Part shown: in pieces, positions 40,006 to 50,601 of the stretch
Numbering within the stretch: the stretch's first letter is position 1
Layout of the letters: each line of letters begins with the position of its first letter
Source of the DNA: Peronospora farinosa
Lineage: Eukaryota > Oomycota > Peronosporomycetes > Peronosporales > Peronosporaceae
Length of the DNA stretch: 64,000 nt
Assembly: GCA_947646735.1 (NCBI GenBank)
Contig: CANTFK010000141.1
Span: 62,001-126,000, forward strand
Direction: 5' to 3'
The notes under the pieces: model-generated
What the model saw: the letters and a program-made list of their open reading frames with translations, nothing else
What the model was told of the DNA's origin: nothing
The model's database searches: none
Position numbers and translations under genes: made by a program

Positions 40006-41204
40006 CTAAGCATCGAGAATAGCCTCAAGCAAGCTCGGGTTCTCGACAAATTCCTTGAGGCTTTTGGCCATACGAGCCACCTCAGGACCGTTCGCGTACT
40101 GATGATCGATTGTCGTGGTAAGTGTTAGCATTGGACGCACTTCAACCTTGCCGTTCACAACTACGGCTTTGTCCAAGATTGAACCGATGTTCACGAGCAT
40201 GGGCACTTGCGAATACAATGTAGTAGGAGGGAACGCCATGTCCAACCCCATCATGCCGACGGATGTCACCATACAGCTGCCAAACTTGAACGGATCTTTA
40301 CCCACCTGTGGAATGCGAACACCACAGGCACCCCCAAGCCACCCGAAGACATTACGCATGACCCAGGTTGGCAGCAAACTCATGCTTTTGTTTCGGTCCC
40401 CCTGGTCACTACACATTTTAGTAGAAACGCCACGCAGACAGTTGCAGACGTCCTGCAAGTTCATCTTGTCAATCACGGAGTCGGCACACGCCAAAGTCTT
40501 TGCCGTCACCCAGCGCAACCAGACAAGAGATGTCCACCGTAGGAGCGGGATAATAGCTATTGGTCATTTGAATGCTACCCTTGATATCTGTTTTGACCAT
40601 GGTAGTCACCATGGCGCCGTCATACGCCGCATTAGGCACTATCTTGGTGCAAGCCAGGTGCAGATCACCGCGAACGACCTTAGGTTCTTTAAGCGGGCAG
40701 AGCTCCAGATCTTCAATACTCTGCACAACCACAATAATTGTGCCACCAGGAAGCACGCGCCAATGCACGAGGTTGCAAAAGTCGCGACCAGCGATCACAA
40801 AGATGGGCTTGTACTCTAGATAGTCGATATGGGTCTGAGGATGCAATGTTTTTTAACTTTCTGCCAAGAGCAAGCTGGTGGTCCACGAGTTTTCGTTTGG
40901 TGGCGTCAATAAACTGGTCCCAAATGACACGCGGGTGATACGGCAAAAAGCCCACACCCTTGGCCGCTGTCAGCGAGCCGTCCACTTTGGTGTAGGCTTT
41001 GACACCATCTTTGTCTCCAATGAAGTCCCATGACGTTTCATCGTTCAATTCAGCTTCCATCTGTGCCGCTGTCTTCTCGATAATCTCGCTGTATTCTTCC
41101 AAGACAGCACGTAAACCCTCTTCCGGAACAACAATCGGACACCCACTCGAAAGAGACTCACGTTGGCCGTTTTGATCCTGAGCTGTCGTAGTTTGTAATC
41201 GCAT
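40006..41204 (-). pseudogene. START-domain protein fused to the C-terminal half of an E2-type acyltransferase, two frameshifts
   Basis: From an ATG at 41204 the N-terminal part shows a START lipid-binding domain (TSWDFIGDKDGVKAYTK, HPRVIWDQFIDATKRK). The frame shifts at a six-T run (plus-strand 40849-40854) and START continues (IDYLEYKPIFVIAGRDFC, LHLACTKIVPNA, VKTDIKGS). There the frame passes straight into the second half of a 2-oxoacid dehydrogenase E2-like acyltransferase: PTVDISCLVALGDGKDFG. After another shift near 40469-40490 come FKFGSCMVTSVGMMGLDMAF and LTLTTTIDHQYANGPEVARM, the DHxxxxG-type catalytic motif with Gln for Arg. The START C-terminal helix and the acyltransferase first half are missing. 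I read this as a deletion fusion of two neighbouring genes; a natural fusion with two sequencing errors is the alternative. Confidence 0.6.
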
Positions 41205-41280
41205 TGCATGATCTTCTTCCTCGTCTTCAACACACACAATCGTAGAAATCTTCAACAGCGTATCGTACCTACGACCACCC

Positions 41281-41606
41281 ACAGCTATTGGCTACGCAGC
41301 GTGTAGATGTCTTCAATGGCGCGTATTGGCTGATGGATCCATACTCATTGTGGCGACCGACGTGGGCGACAACACCTTTGTCAAGAACCAGAAGCCACAC
41401 ATTGTGCGCAGCAATATCATCATGGCTGGATGTTTAATCACGTCCAATGAGGACTACACGGGCGTCAATGTCACGTACATCACCAAGGTGGACGTGAAAA
41501 AACGGGCATCTCGGCCAATTTACAGACCAAGTTGCTCACCAAGCAGATATTCGTGGTGGATAAACTGCGCAAGGTTCTGGATCAGGACGAGAGCCCCGAA
41601 GTGTGA
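41281..41606 (+). pseudogene. START-domain relic, C-terminal two thirds
   Basis: Open from about 41281 without its own ATG: LADGSILIVATDVGD, HIVRSNIIMAGCLI and VNVTYITKVDVK match the later strands of a START domain. A one-base loss in an A run (41497-41502) moves the frame. The C-terminal helix then continues (SANLQTKLLTKQIFVVDKLR) to a stop at 41604-41606. It faces away from the START/acyltransferase wreck, so the 41.2 kb point joins two START genes head to head with the first half of this one lost. Confidence 0.65.
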
Positions 41607-42039
41607 GCGTGTCATGATTCAGCACCAGACTGTAACGCCCCATTGATTAATAACGCTCTTTTGTTATTGTTAGGCCTGACCTAATGTCTAATTTACCTCA
41701 TGACATCTTACAAGAAAGTATTAGAATAGGGCATCTTATGCAAAATTTATGGTGATATTTCATCTTCCAATTGAAGTGCGCATTTTGGCGCATCTAGTAC
41801 ACGGATGCACATTTACAGCCCACTTGAGGATTTGTCGGCCGTGGGTATCGAATCTGTAACCTCCAGGCCTCGAAGTAAGTGGTAACCAGTACACCGCGGG
41901 GTCGGATATGCAAGGTTTATGGCTTACAACTGTGGTGTGATGTTAGATATAATTATCCAACCGTCGTGTCATTCCGCTACAAACATCATCTTTGCCGTCG
42001 TGTCCGAGCTTGTTGACTATGTGTTGGATGATATCAGGG
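41607..42039. other. Unassigned region at the island edge
   Basis: No credible gene. It contains a tRNA-like segment on the minus strand at about 41838-41905. 41940-42167 has an open minus frame without a known domain. Confidence 0.4.
41838..41905 (-). mobile_element. tRNA-like SINE head or decayed tRNA
   Basis: On the minus strand an A-box-like TGGTTACCACTT (plus 41877-41888) is followed about 22 bp later by a B-box-like GATTCGATACCC (plus 41843-41854), the split pol III promoter of tRNA genes. The arms do not fold into a sound tRNA acceptor stem. It is more likely the head of an old tRNA-derived SINE. Confidence 0.4.
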
Positions 42040-42256
42040 CCGTCCGAGTGTTTGCACTTGATGGCTGTTTGGACATGTAATTCTGTACAAGCATGTCGTA
42101 GACTCCTAGTTACTTTGTGTCCTCTACTCCAACCATTGTGGTATGGTTGTTTGCTAGCCATCTTCACTAACTATTTGAACAGACTCTCCGTGACGAAAGC
42201 AACGGCTGGAGCAAATCGCATACTCACGTGTCTTTCCGCAACACCACAAGTCCGTC
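42040..42256 (-). mobile_element. Left part of the downstream LTR of copia element E, split by element D
   Basis: Matches the LTR copy at about 55221-55436 over its whole length, for example AGCATGTCGTAGA, CTTCACTAACTATTTG and CGCATACTCACGTGTC in both. The match stops at CCGTC (42252-42256) and resumes at 47001 (CCCCATTTTTCGAGTTCACC, against CCCCATCTTTCGAGTTCACC at 55435), showing where element D was inserted. Confidence 0.75.
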
Positions 42257-42556
42257 TGTTAATATTTCACCGCTGAATGCATGTTGGCCAGGCGAATGGC
42301 GTTACAGGCTATCATATTCATATATTGACGTTACAGGATACGTATGTGATAGAGGCTAATATCTGAAAGGGCATGACGTTATTAGCGCACATGTCTAGAT
42401 GACCTCAGTAACGAAGCTCTGATGGGGACAGGCTTAGATGTAGCTCAAGATAGGAACTAAAGACCAAATATATTTACTTCACAATTTACCTTCTCCTACC
42501 TTCACTTTAACAGGTTAACAGCCGCAAGACGTTTAAGATCAACTTTCGCCGCTCCC

Positions 42557-43370
42557 ATGTCTGCGAAGAAGGATGAAATCATCCTTGGGAGCGACAACTA
42601 CTTTTACTGAGAGTTCGTCATGCAAATGACGCTAGCGAGTAAGGGACTGCTAGCGCACATTCAGATGGTCAAGCCCGTAGCCGAGATGAATGAGTCGTGG
42701 GTGATAAACATCATGAAAGCACTGGGTCTGATTGCTTAATGCATTGCGGTGGAGCATCATACCAAGATTCGGTCGGCAGCGACATCTATCCAGGCATGGA
42801 TTACGTTGCGTGAGATTTACAATCGCACGACCATGCACAATCGAGTGACGATGACCCGCCGCATCCATGATTCTTTAGATGGACGACGGCGCGACGATGA
42901 CCCAGCATCTGGACAAGTTCGATGATCTCATTGTTGGTCTCCAGTCTCTGGGTGAGCCGGTTGACGAAGCGCGACAGCTCATGGTTTTTCTCAGCAGTCT
43001 GCCTGCAGAGTACGAGGTCATCGCGTCGATCGTGGAGAACGCCAAGGACATCACGCTAATTGAGGTGAAGGAGAAGCTGCTCAAGGAGTATGAGCGACAG
43101 GACAAGAAGGGAGCCACGGAATGCTCTCTTAAGGATACAACGCATGGGGTCAAGTCGAAGATCGTAAGGGTCGACAAGTGCGAAAGGAACAACGGTCGCA
43201 AGGAAAACGTCTCGAGAAAGCAAAGTGGGTTCAAAGGCATTTGCTTCAACTGTGACAAGTTTGGTCACATGAAGCGGGACTGCCCGGACATGAAGGGGCC
43301 TGGCAAGGATGACGAGGACGCTGTTTTCGCTGCCGGGGAGAGTCGATCATCAGGGTTGGCTAATCGATAG
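42557..43370 (+). pseudogene. Copia D: gag with zinc knuckle
   Basis: Starts at an ATG (MSAKKDEIILGSDNY) but is broken by stops near 42610 and 42740. From 42879 it is open for 163 codons: a UBN2-type gag body (FDDLIVGLQSLGEPVDEARQ, EVKEKLLKEYERQ) and a CCHC knuckle CFNCDKFGHMKRDC near 43246-43287. Confidence 0.8.
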
Positions 43371-44457
43371 TGGTGTGACGGCACACATGACGCCGCACCA
43401 AGAAGACTTGTTCGACTACAAGAACATAGTGACAAGAATTGAGGTGACCATCGCTGATGGAAAGAAGATAGGAACTGGGTCGGTGCGCTTAACGGTCATT
43501 GACGGCAAGCGCATTCAGATGCTAGACGTCCTCCAAATCCCTGGCCTGGATCGACGACTACAATCGGTCGGCAAGATTGTAGAACGCGGGCTCAATGCTG
43601 AGTTTGAACGCACATCATGTATCATTTGAAACAAGAACTAAGCGACCGCATCAGAGGGAAGGTAAGGCAAGGCCTACATGCTGGGAATTTGAGCAGGAAA
43701 CAACGCGATACGTTGCATATTTGGACGTCGATAGCAAGTATGAGCTTTGGCACGCTCGCATGGGTCCCTTTAACAAAAACACGCTGGCAAAGATGCAGCG
43801 TGTGACGACTGGTATTCCAATTGCCAGTAAAAAGACGAAGGCTATATACAGTGGATGCTCAAAAGGAAAGCAAACGGTGGCGCAATTACCATCTCATTCA
43901 CAGACGAAGACGTCCCGTATTTTGGAGCTTGTGCACACAGACGTAATGGGAACGATGAAGACGAAATCAAAAGGAGGCGCGAAGTATGTATTTACCTTCG
44001 TGGACGACTACTCGAAGTACGTTGTGGCATACTTCCTAAGAAGAAAAGCGAAGTGCCGAGAATGTTTGTCTTATAAGACCATGTACGAGAATCAGTGGGG
44101 AGAGCGCATCAAGTGTATACTCTTTGACAACGGCACCGAGTTTGTAAACAAGGCCATAAATGAAATTTGTCAGCGTAACGGTATTTACACTAGAAGACTG
44201 TGCCATACAGAACTCAACAAAATGGAGTGGATGAGCGGATGAATCAAACGATAATGGAGAAGGCACGGAGTATGATGCACTACAACGGTTTATTTACTTC
44301 CTGGTGGGCAGAGGCAATTAGCACGATAGTGTACTTAATCAACCAGACAACAAACAGCACACACACTGACGCGACTCCATACGCGATAGGATTCAAGATG
44401 AAGCCTCGACTGGACCACTTGCGAGCGTTTGGATCAATGGGTTATGCTCATGTTTAA
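43309..44457 (+). pseudogene. Copia D: protease and integrase
   Basis: The protease motif WLIDSGVTAHMTP follows directly after gag in an overlapping frame (43309-43629). Then come the GAG-pre-integrase segment (YELWHARMGPFNKNTL) and the integrase core (LVHTDVMGTMK, FVDDYSKYVVAYF, LFDNGTEFVN) in 43595-44242. After one frameshift, the 44200-44457 frame holds MNQTIMEKARSMM and the WAEAISTIVYLINQT motif. Confidence 0.8.
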
Positions 44458-44459
44458 GA

Positions 44460-46617
44460 CGCTACAACGCACCCAGATCGAGCCAAAGAGCTTCAAGTGT
44501 ATGTTCCTTGGATATGGGGACGATACGAAGGGCTATAGTGTCTATGATCTGGAGCTGAATGAAGTCAAGATGTTAAAATCAGTGAACTAGACGAACGCGA
44601 GGTGAATAAAACTTATATCACGTCGATGACGGGGAAGACTGAAGTCATCGACGTGATCAAGGTCATCGACGAAGTGGCTCAGCCTGAATCTGAGAAGGAA
44701 TTGCCTGTGGAGGATGAGCCAATGGAGTCAGCAGCGGACCCATTTTAGAACGTCGAGATGCAAGAAGATGAACATGATCTTATGTCATCAGGGAGAACTT
44801 TAACGATATATCATCGGGTACATGAGTCAACAGCAAACAGCGATATGGTTTTCAGGCCCGAAAGGGAACAATCTCGACGTCCAAGAGAACCATTCCTTCT
44901 TCTTGAGAATGGATCGATCATGGCTGACGAGAACACGATGGACAGTAACGACGATCATGACAATAACGATCATTTCTATCCGCCGTCACCTGAACGACCT
45001 CTTGTTGATGAAGATAACCTGCTTGCAGAAGCTTTACTAGCATATGCGGCAAGTAGTGGCGATACAGATGGTGCAACGACTACATATCAACAAGCCATGG
45101 ACAGCGACAAAGCCAAGGAATGAGTGTAGGCTATGAGCGCTGAACTCGAAGCTCACTCATATAACAGCTCATGGAGGCTTGTCCCAAAGATAAAAAATGT
45201 CCGAACAATCGGATGCAAGTGAATATTCGTTAAAACGCGCATCGAGCACGGAAAGGTGGTGCGGTACAAGGCCCGACTTGTCTCTAAAGGGGTTAAGCAG
45301 AAGTTCGGTGTCGACTTCTTTGAGACGTACACACTCATAACAAACATGAACTCGATCAGGGTCGTGCTTGCTGTGGTGGTGGCGAAGGGATGCGTGGCCG
45401 AACAGCTGGATGCAGACACAGCGTTTCTGAACAGTGAGCTAAAAGAAGAGGTGTACATGGAAGTACCTAATGGCATAACAAATGCTGAGAAGATGATGTG
45501 CAAGCTGGACAAGGCAATCTACGGACTCAAAAAATCTGCAAGTGCATGGAACAAGACGATCCATGCTGTAATCCTACGGATTGGTTTTCGAAGCAGTGGA
45601 GCAGATCAGTGTGTCTATGTCAAGGGCAACAATGGCAACTACGTCTCTGTGTATCTTTACATCGACAACATGATCATCGCCGCCAAGACCGTAGAGAGAT
45701 CCAAGAAGTCAAGACAGCTCTGAAACATTCGTTCAAGATGAAGGAGATGGGCAATGTCATGTTTATTCTTAGTATGGAGATCAAACATGATCGCAACGGC
45801 AGTACGCTGATGATTCATCAGAATCGCTATATCGATGACGAGGTCTGCCGGTTTAATAAAGATGAAGTCAAGGCAGTGGTTAATCCATGCGAGTCTTGAT
45901 TGAAGCTGTCAAAGATGCAATCGCTAGCGACGGACGCTAAAAGAGAAGAAATGCAGTCGAAGCCGTACAGGCCGTTGATTGAATGTCTGTTATACATCAC
46001 AACATGTACGCGACCTGATGGGGCGTATATAATCACACAGTTGTCACGTTACTTGTAAAACCCAGGTAAGCAACATTGAAAGGCTGACATTCGTGTTCTT
46101 TGGTATCTCAAGACAACAAAAGACTACGGCATAATTTACGACGGCAGCGCAAGCGAGGTTCAAGCAACATCATACATGGACGCGGACTGGGGAAGCAACA
46201 TTGACGATCGACGCTCGGTGTCAGGTATAATGATGATGATTGGTGGTGCACCAGACGTGTTCAAGTCCAAGGACCAGCGCACGGTGACATTGAGCTCGGC
46301 AGAGGCGGAGTACATGGCCTTAAGCTTTTGTACCCAGGAAGTACTGAGGATCAGTGGTAGCGACTTTGGTCTACGAAGATAATTGAGGTGTGATTGGACT
46401 TACTAGCAACTCAGAATACAATGGCAGGACCAAGCACGTCGATATCCGTCATCACTTCACCCGGGAGAATGTGACTCATGACATTTTTGTGATCATAAAC
46501 AAGTCAACGATGAACCAGTTGGCATACATGTTGACCGAAGCACTAGGGACTAAGCGATTCAAGTACTTGCTCCAAGTAAGAGGTATCGGACCAAGGCGCA
46601 GTCAGCATAAGCAGTGA
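44460..46617 (+). pseudogene. Copia D: reverse transcriptase and RNase H
   Basis: RT in 45256-45723: VRYKARLVSKGVKQKFGVDF, LDADTAFLNSELKEEVYMEV and YLYIDNMIIA, where the catalytic YVDD has become YIDN, so polymerase activity is lost. RNase H is in 46176-46382 (MDADWGSNIDDRRSVSG, TLSSAEAEYMALS). The tail in 46390-46617 has RTKHVDIRHHFTREN, the usual copia end. The acidic stretch 44758-45123 is the IN-RT spacer. Confidence 0.8.
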
Positions 46618-47299
46618 GTGGGAGTGTTGGTGTTTCACCGCTGAATGCCTGTTGGACAGGCGAATGACCGTATCCTGACGTTACAGGATACAGATATGAT
46701 AAAGCCGAATACCTAAAAGGCCATGACGTTTGTGGTGAAGTGGGATTCGCAATATTGATAATGCGACTCCAACTCTCCACTGGCGCTCGGACGACCGACC
46801 GACGGAGAGGGTACCCCGATTCCGTGTATAAAACCTTCCTCACCTTGTTTACTCGTCGGTTGGGCGGGTTGCGATATTCTCGGTGGACTTGAGTCGATGT
46901 TGAACTTAATTGTGTTATAAGTGGGGGGGGGGCGAACGAGTGGAATTCCTCCCACGATCGCAATAGTTCTTGGGAGTGCTCTTCATTTTTTTAACACCGT
47001 CCCCATTTTTCGAGTTCACCTTCCAGCACGATCTTTTATGCTAATCTTCCAGCACTCCTCATCGAGTGCGCCTTTCGTTTCATGTTCTCCATTCTTCTCT
47101 CCATTTAAGTCCTTGAATGACCCTTCTGTCTCTTCGTATATGTCCGTTCTTGCGTGCCGCCATCACCCGCGCATAAGTCCACGAAGCGCCGCAAGTCTCG
47201 TAGCGTCGAGCGCCTACGTCATTAGATCGACAAGCATCAGCTCCGACCTAAGGTAGCACGCAGCAATCACGCCACAGTGCGAAAAGTCGTATAGATATT

Positions 47300-48000
47300 T
47301 TAGGGGAACATCAACATGTTTGCCTTTAGTGACGACGCCTCACCTGCAATCTGGCTGATCGCTGCTTCATTGTCGGCGTGAAGCTGCATCAGGACAGCCG
47401 GTATAGTGCCAGTCTCGCTCAGCATCTCGCGGAGGCCAAAAGTTTCGCGCGCCAATTCCGAGGCAGCAACATACGCGGCCGCCATCGTTGACAAAAACAC
47501 GACGCTCTGTTTACGCGCGCCCCAGCTCACGCCATACCATTTAGACGCAGTACGTCACTTCCTGTCGGCCTTATCGGCCGCGATTTTAACGTCGCTAAAC
47601 GCTTCAGTCGTGGCGCTTGGTTGCGGCCTTGCGCTGGAGCCATCGTGATCATTAAGCTCGCCATGCTCTTCAGGTTCCGAGTACTTCTCTTCACAAGCTT
47701 CTAATTATGCAAAAACGAAGCGCGTGCGTCTGGCGCGTGGCCTTATGAGCCGCAAAGGCGATGTCGGGCCGTGTGCAGCGCGCAACCCATAACAAGCTGC
47801 CCACGAATGACTAAAACTCGCGTATTGTTGGGCCAACCGGCTTGCTCGACGCTCCAACCAGCTACGAGTCGTCGGGCTTCACGTCATAGCAGTCGAAACC
47901 AATCGGCGCGCGCGTCGAGTTCGCATCCGCAAGTCCGTTGGTACGCAGGAGATTGCCAATCGCCTCCTCTTGATCGAGAGTGTAGCCCCCATGGAGATAT
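47300..48000 (-). pseudogene. Copia E: end of RT domain and RNase H
   Basis: 47862-48000 reads YTLDQEEAIGNLL, LADANSTRAPIGFDCYDV, the usual region after the copia RT. 47300-47530 reads LSWGARKQSVVFLSTMAAAY, SELARETFGLREML and LHADNEAAISQI, the copia RNase H core. Frames are interrupted between them. Confidence 0.8.
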
Positions 48001-49540
48001 ATTTTATATACTAATAGGGGACCGCCCGTCGTTCCGACGCATTGGTGCGCGCAGATCGAATATATCGATTTAATTATGTATAAAGGACCGTATGTCAAAC
48101 CGATTTTTGAGGCTACTTTTAGCCTATGTGCAGCTTTTTGGTGCTTCCCGTCGTAACGACGGATAAGCACGCGAATGTTACATATTAGCCCATCATTTTA
48201 CCTTAAAATATCCGGTTGACTCAAATCAATTGATTATTATGGAAGTTAATGATTAGAAAGGTCAATGTGTACCTGTCTAGGGTCGTTTCCGACGCCTTGG
48301 TGCGCGCGGACCGAATATATAGGTTTAAATATGCATAAAAGACCGAGTGATATTTTTATCTGTGACTGATCTGCGAAACGACAGGTACACATTGACCGGC
48401 GTCGATAGGTACACCTTGACTTTCATACACCTTGACTTCATATTTCGCAATTGCCTGACTCAACCGGATATTTCAAAGTAAATTAATGAATTATATACTA
48501 TTAGTGAAGAATTTGCGCACCTATCCGTCGGAACGACTGGCACACGCCCTATTCTAAGGCAACATGATAGGCCAATGTAATTGACCTTCGGAACGAAGGG
48601 TACACATTGACTTTCTTACACAGCGACTTTCAAATTTATCAATTTACGTAAATATACTGGAAATTTAACAAGGTAAAATGATAGGCCACCATATTATCAG
48701 CAGAGAATTTGCGCACGTATCCGTCGGAACGATGGAGAGCATTTAAAAGCTGCACACAGGCTAAAAGGAGCATAAAAAAGCTGTTTGACAACACAGTAAG
48801 TGAAGTCTGCCTTTTGATCTTCGTACTCATCTTTTTACCTTAGAATATATTTGGTTGACTTCGGCAAATTGATATGTATAATCCAATAGATTTGGTTCAC
48901 TTGTTAATGTGTACCCGTCGTTCCGTCGGACATGGCAAGTAAAATCTGCTTTTTGATATTCGTACCCATATTTTATTTTAAAACATCCAGGTGACTCGAT
49001 GAAATTAATATGTATGATACAATACATATGGGTCACTTCGCTGATGTTGTAAATGTATTCCGTTCAACCTAATAACAACGCTTGATTTTGCCATTTTACT
49101 AAACTCATGTTTTTAAAACAAATCTAAAGCATGTGCCGTATCTAATATTTAATAAAGAAGCTGTGTTAAATGTAGCAATATGTAATGAGGGTATGAAGGT
49201 TGATGTGTACCCATCGTTTCGACGTTGTTTTATATACAAAGAAGAACGGGAGATGGACACACTGGATAACTATATTTTATTATGGAATTCTGCGCATGTT
49301 ATTATTTATGCAAAATGCAAAATCAGCCAATGCATAATTAACCAATGATGCCAAATTAGCCAATCGGAATGCTGGAAAAGGAGCACTACGAACGGACATA
49401 TATAAATAGCTTATTTAATTAGTGATTAAATAGCTCATTTAATTTAGTGATTAATTTACTTAACAAATAATAGATTTTTGACTTAAAATTATAAGTAAAC
49501 TAAGAAAATTATAAATCAATTACAAAAAGATGAGATTGTA
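48001..49540. mobile_element. AT-rich insert with recurring short motifs, within copia E
   Basis: It interrupts the copia E RT between LTHVSMF-type sequence (about 49600) and YTLDQEE (about 47990). It is AT-rich and noncoding. CGTCGGAACGA or its complement recurs (about 48030, 48525, 48719, 48922), with variants such as CCGTCGTAACGACGG at 48157. TCAATGTGTACC or its complement recurs (near 48265, 48390, 48606, 48905). A block GACGCATTGGTGCGCGC...AAGGACCG (48037-48091) is repeated with changes at 48291-48345. I recognise no transposase; a non-autonomous element or a cluster of them is the best guess. Confidence 0.45.
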
Positions 49541-50445
49541 AATAATTTCGTGACACTAAACTTAGGTACTTTTTATCCCGAAAACATCGTTGAGCGTCCT
49601 CATGAAACATGCTGACGTGTGTAAGGTCTATGATGGACAGTGACGCAAGGCTGGTGAATAATCGATCGACTGCTGCTGCGTTCGTACAGGTCGCAAGAAA
49701 GATCGTCAACGTACACGCTAACGACGACGAGGTCGTCGCTGTTTCACTTCCAGTAGAAGCACATATCGCTTCCGCAGCGTTGGAAATCGGCCTCGGCAAG
49801 ACGCGTGTACAGCAGCTGGCTTCACAGTTGGCCAGACTTCTTGAGTTCGTATAGACGCTTGCGGAGATCCGGATCGTTCGTGTTCGCGTCGCCGTGCTTA
49901 CGCATCGTCTCTTCAGATACACTCATGCCGCTTGACAATTTCAGGTAAATGTCCAGGTGTGCCTCCTTGTCTGCCTTGACATATGCAACGGGGATGTTAT
50001 TATGCTTAGCAGGCACATCCCATGTGGCAACAAGCGCCAAGATGACCTTTACAATGGACAGGTCCATGACAGCGGCGAAAGTGAGGCTGTAGTCGACGCC
50101 CAGCACCTGTTCGTTCCCGCAAACGAAGAGGCGCGCCTTTACCCACTCAAGCTTGCCTTGCGCGTCAGTATTGGTCTTGTAGACCCACTCAATGTGCAGT
50201 GCATTTGACCCAAGCGTGCACTTAACGACATTCCAGACGTTGTTGTCTTGAAGTGCCGTGATCTTTTTTCCATTGCCTTTGTTTAGCCATCGAGCTGTCA
50301 CTGCGTATGGCTTCGTTAAAGTCGGTCGGGTTTCGCTCGAAAGCAGCGTTTGTGAACGACGTCGCTTGCAGACCACTCCTCGTAAGTCTCGGCCACCCCC
50401 ACGAACTTCGATGCACCGCGCGTGCCATGTGCGGACCGTGTCCAC
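49509..50445 (-). pseudogene. Copia E: reverse transcriptase
   Basis: 49822-50445 has NVWNVVKCTLGSNALHIEWV, KLEWVKARLFVCGNEQVLGV and RKRLYELKKSGQL, the start of a copia RT. In the next frame, near 49720-49740, SVYVDDL carries the catalytic YVDD, intact here, unlike in element D. Frameshifts on both sides. Confidence 0.8.
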
Positions 50446-50601
50446 TGCTTCTTGTTCTTCTTGCGGCCCGCCGTGTTAGTGATGCCGCTGTTGTTGCTTC
50501 CTGCTGTCGATGCTGACGTCGCTGCTGGTACCGATTCTCGCGCTGTAACGTCTCTGTCTTCGTTGTTCATTGCATGCTGCAGCTGCGCATCCGACAGTGT
50601 G

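Larger units (their letters stand above)
42257..46996 (+). mobile_element. Ty1/copia element D, nested in the LTR of element E
   Basis: Begins TGTTAATATTTCACC and ends TTTTTTTAACA, proper TG...CA ends, between identical 5-bp target duplications CCGTC (42252-42256 and 46997-47001). The 5' LTR is about 42257-42512 and the 3' LTR 46625-46996 (TGTTGGTGTTTCACCGCTGA). Their first 100 bp match and the rest differ. Internal order is gag, protease, integrase, RT, RNase H, the copia order. Numerous stops and frameshifts make it inactive. Confidence 0.85.

Noticed and set aside
41326..41646. A 106-codon ORF taken as a new small gene
   Set aside because: It is a START-domain relic whose real frame changes at the A run; the last 35 codons of the ORF are out of frame.
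48001..49540. Reading the AT-rich block as a CRISPR-like or centromeric array
   Set aside because: Motif spacing is irregular, both orientations occur, and the block clearly interrupts a copia RT.
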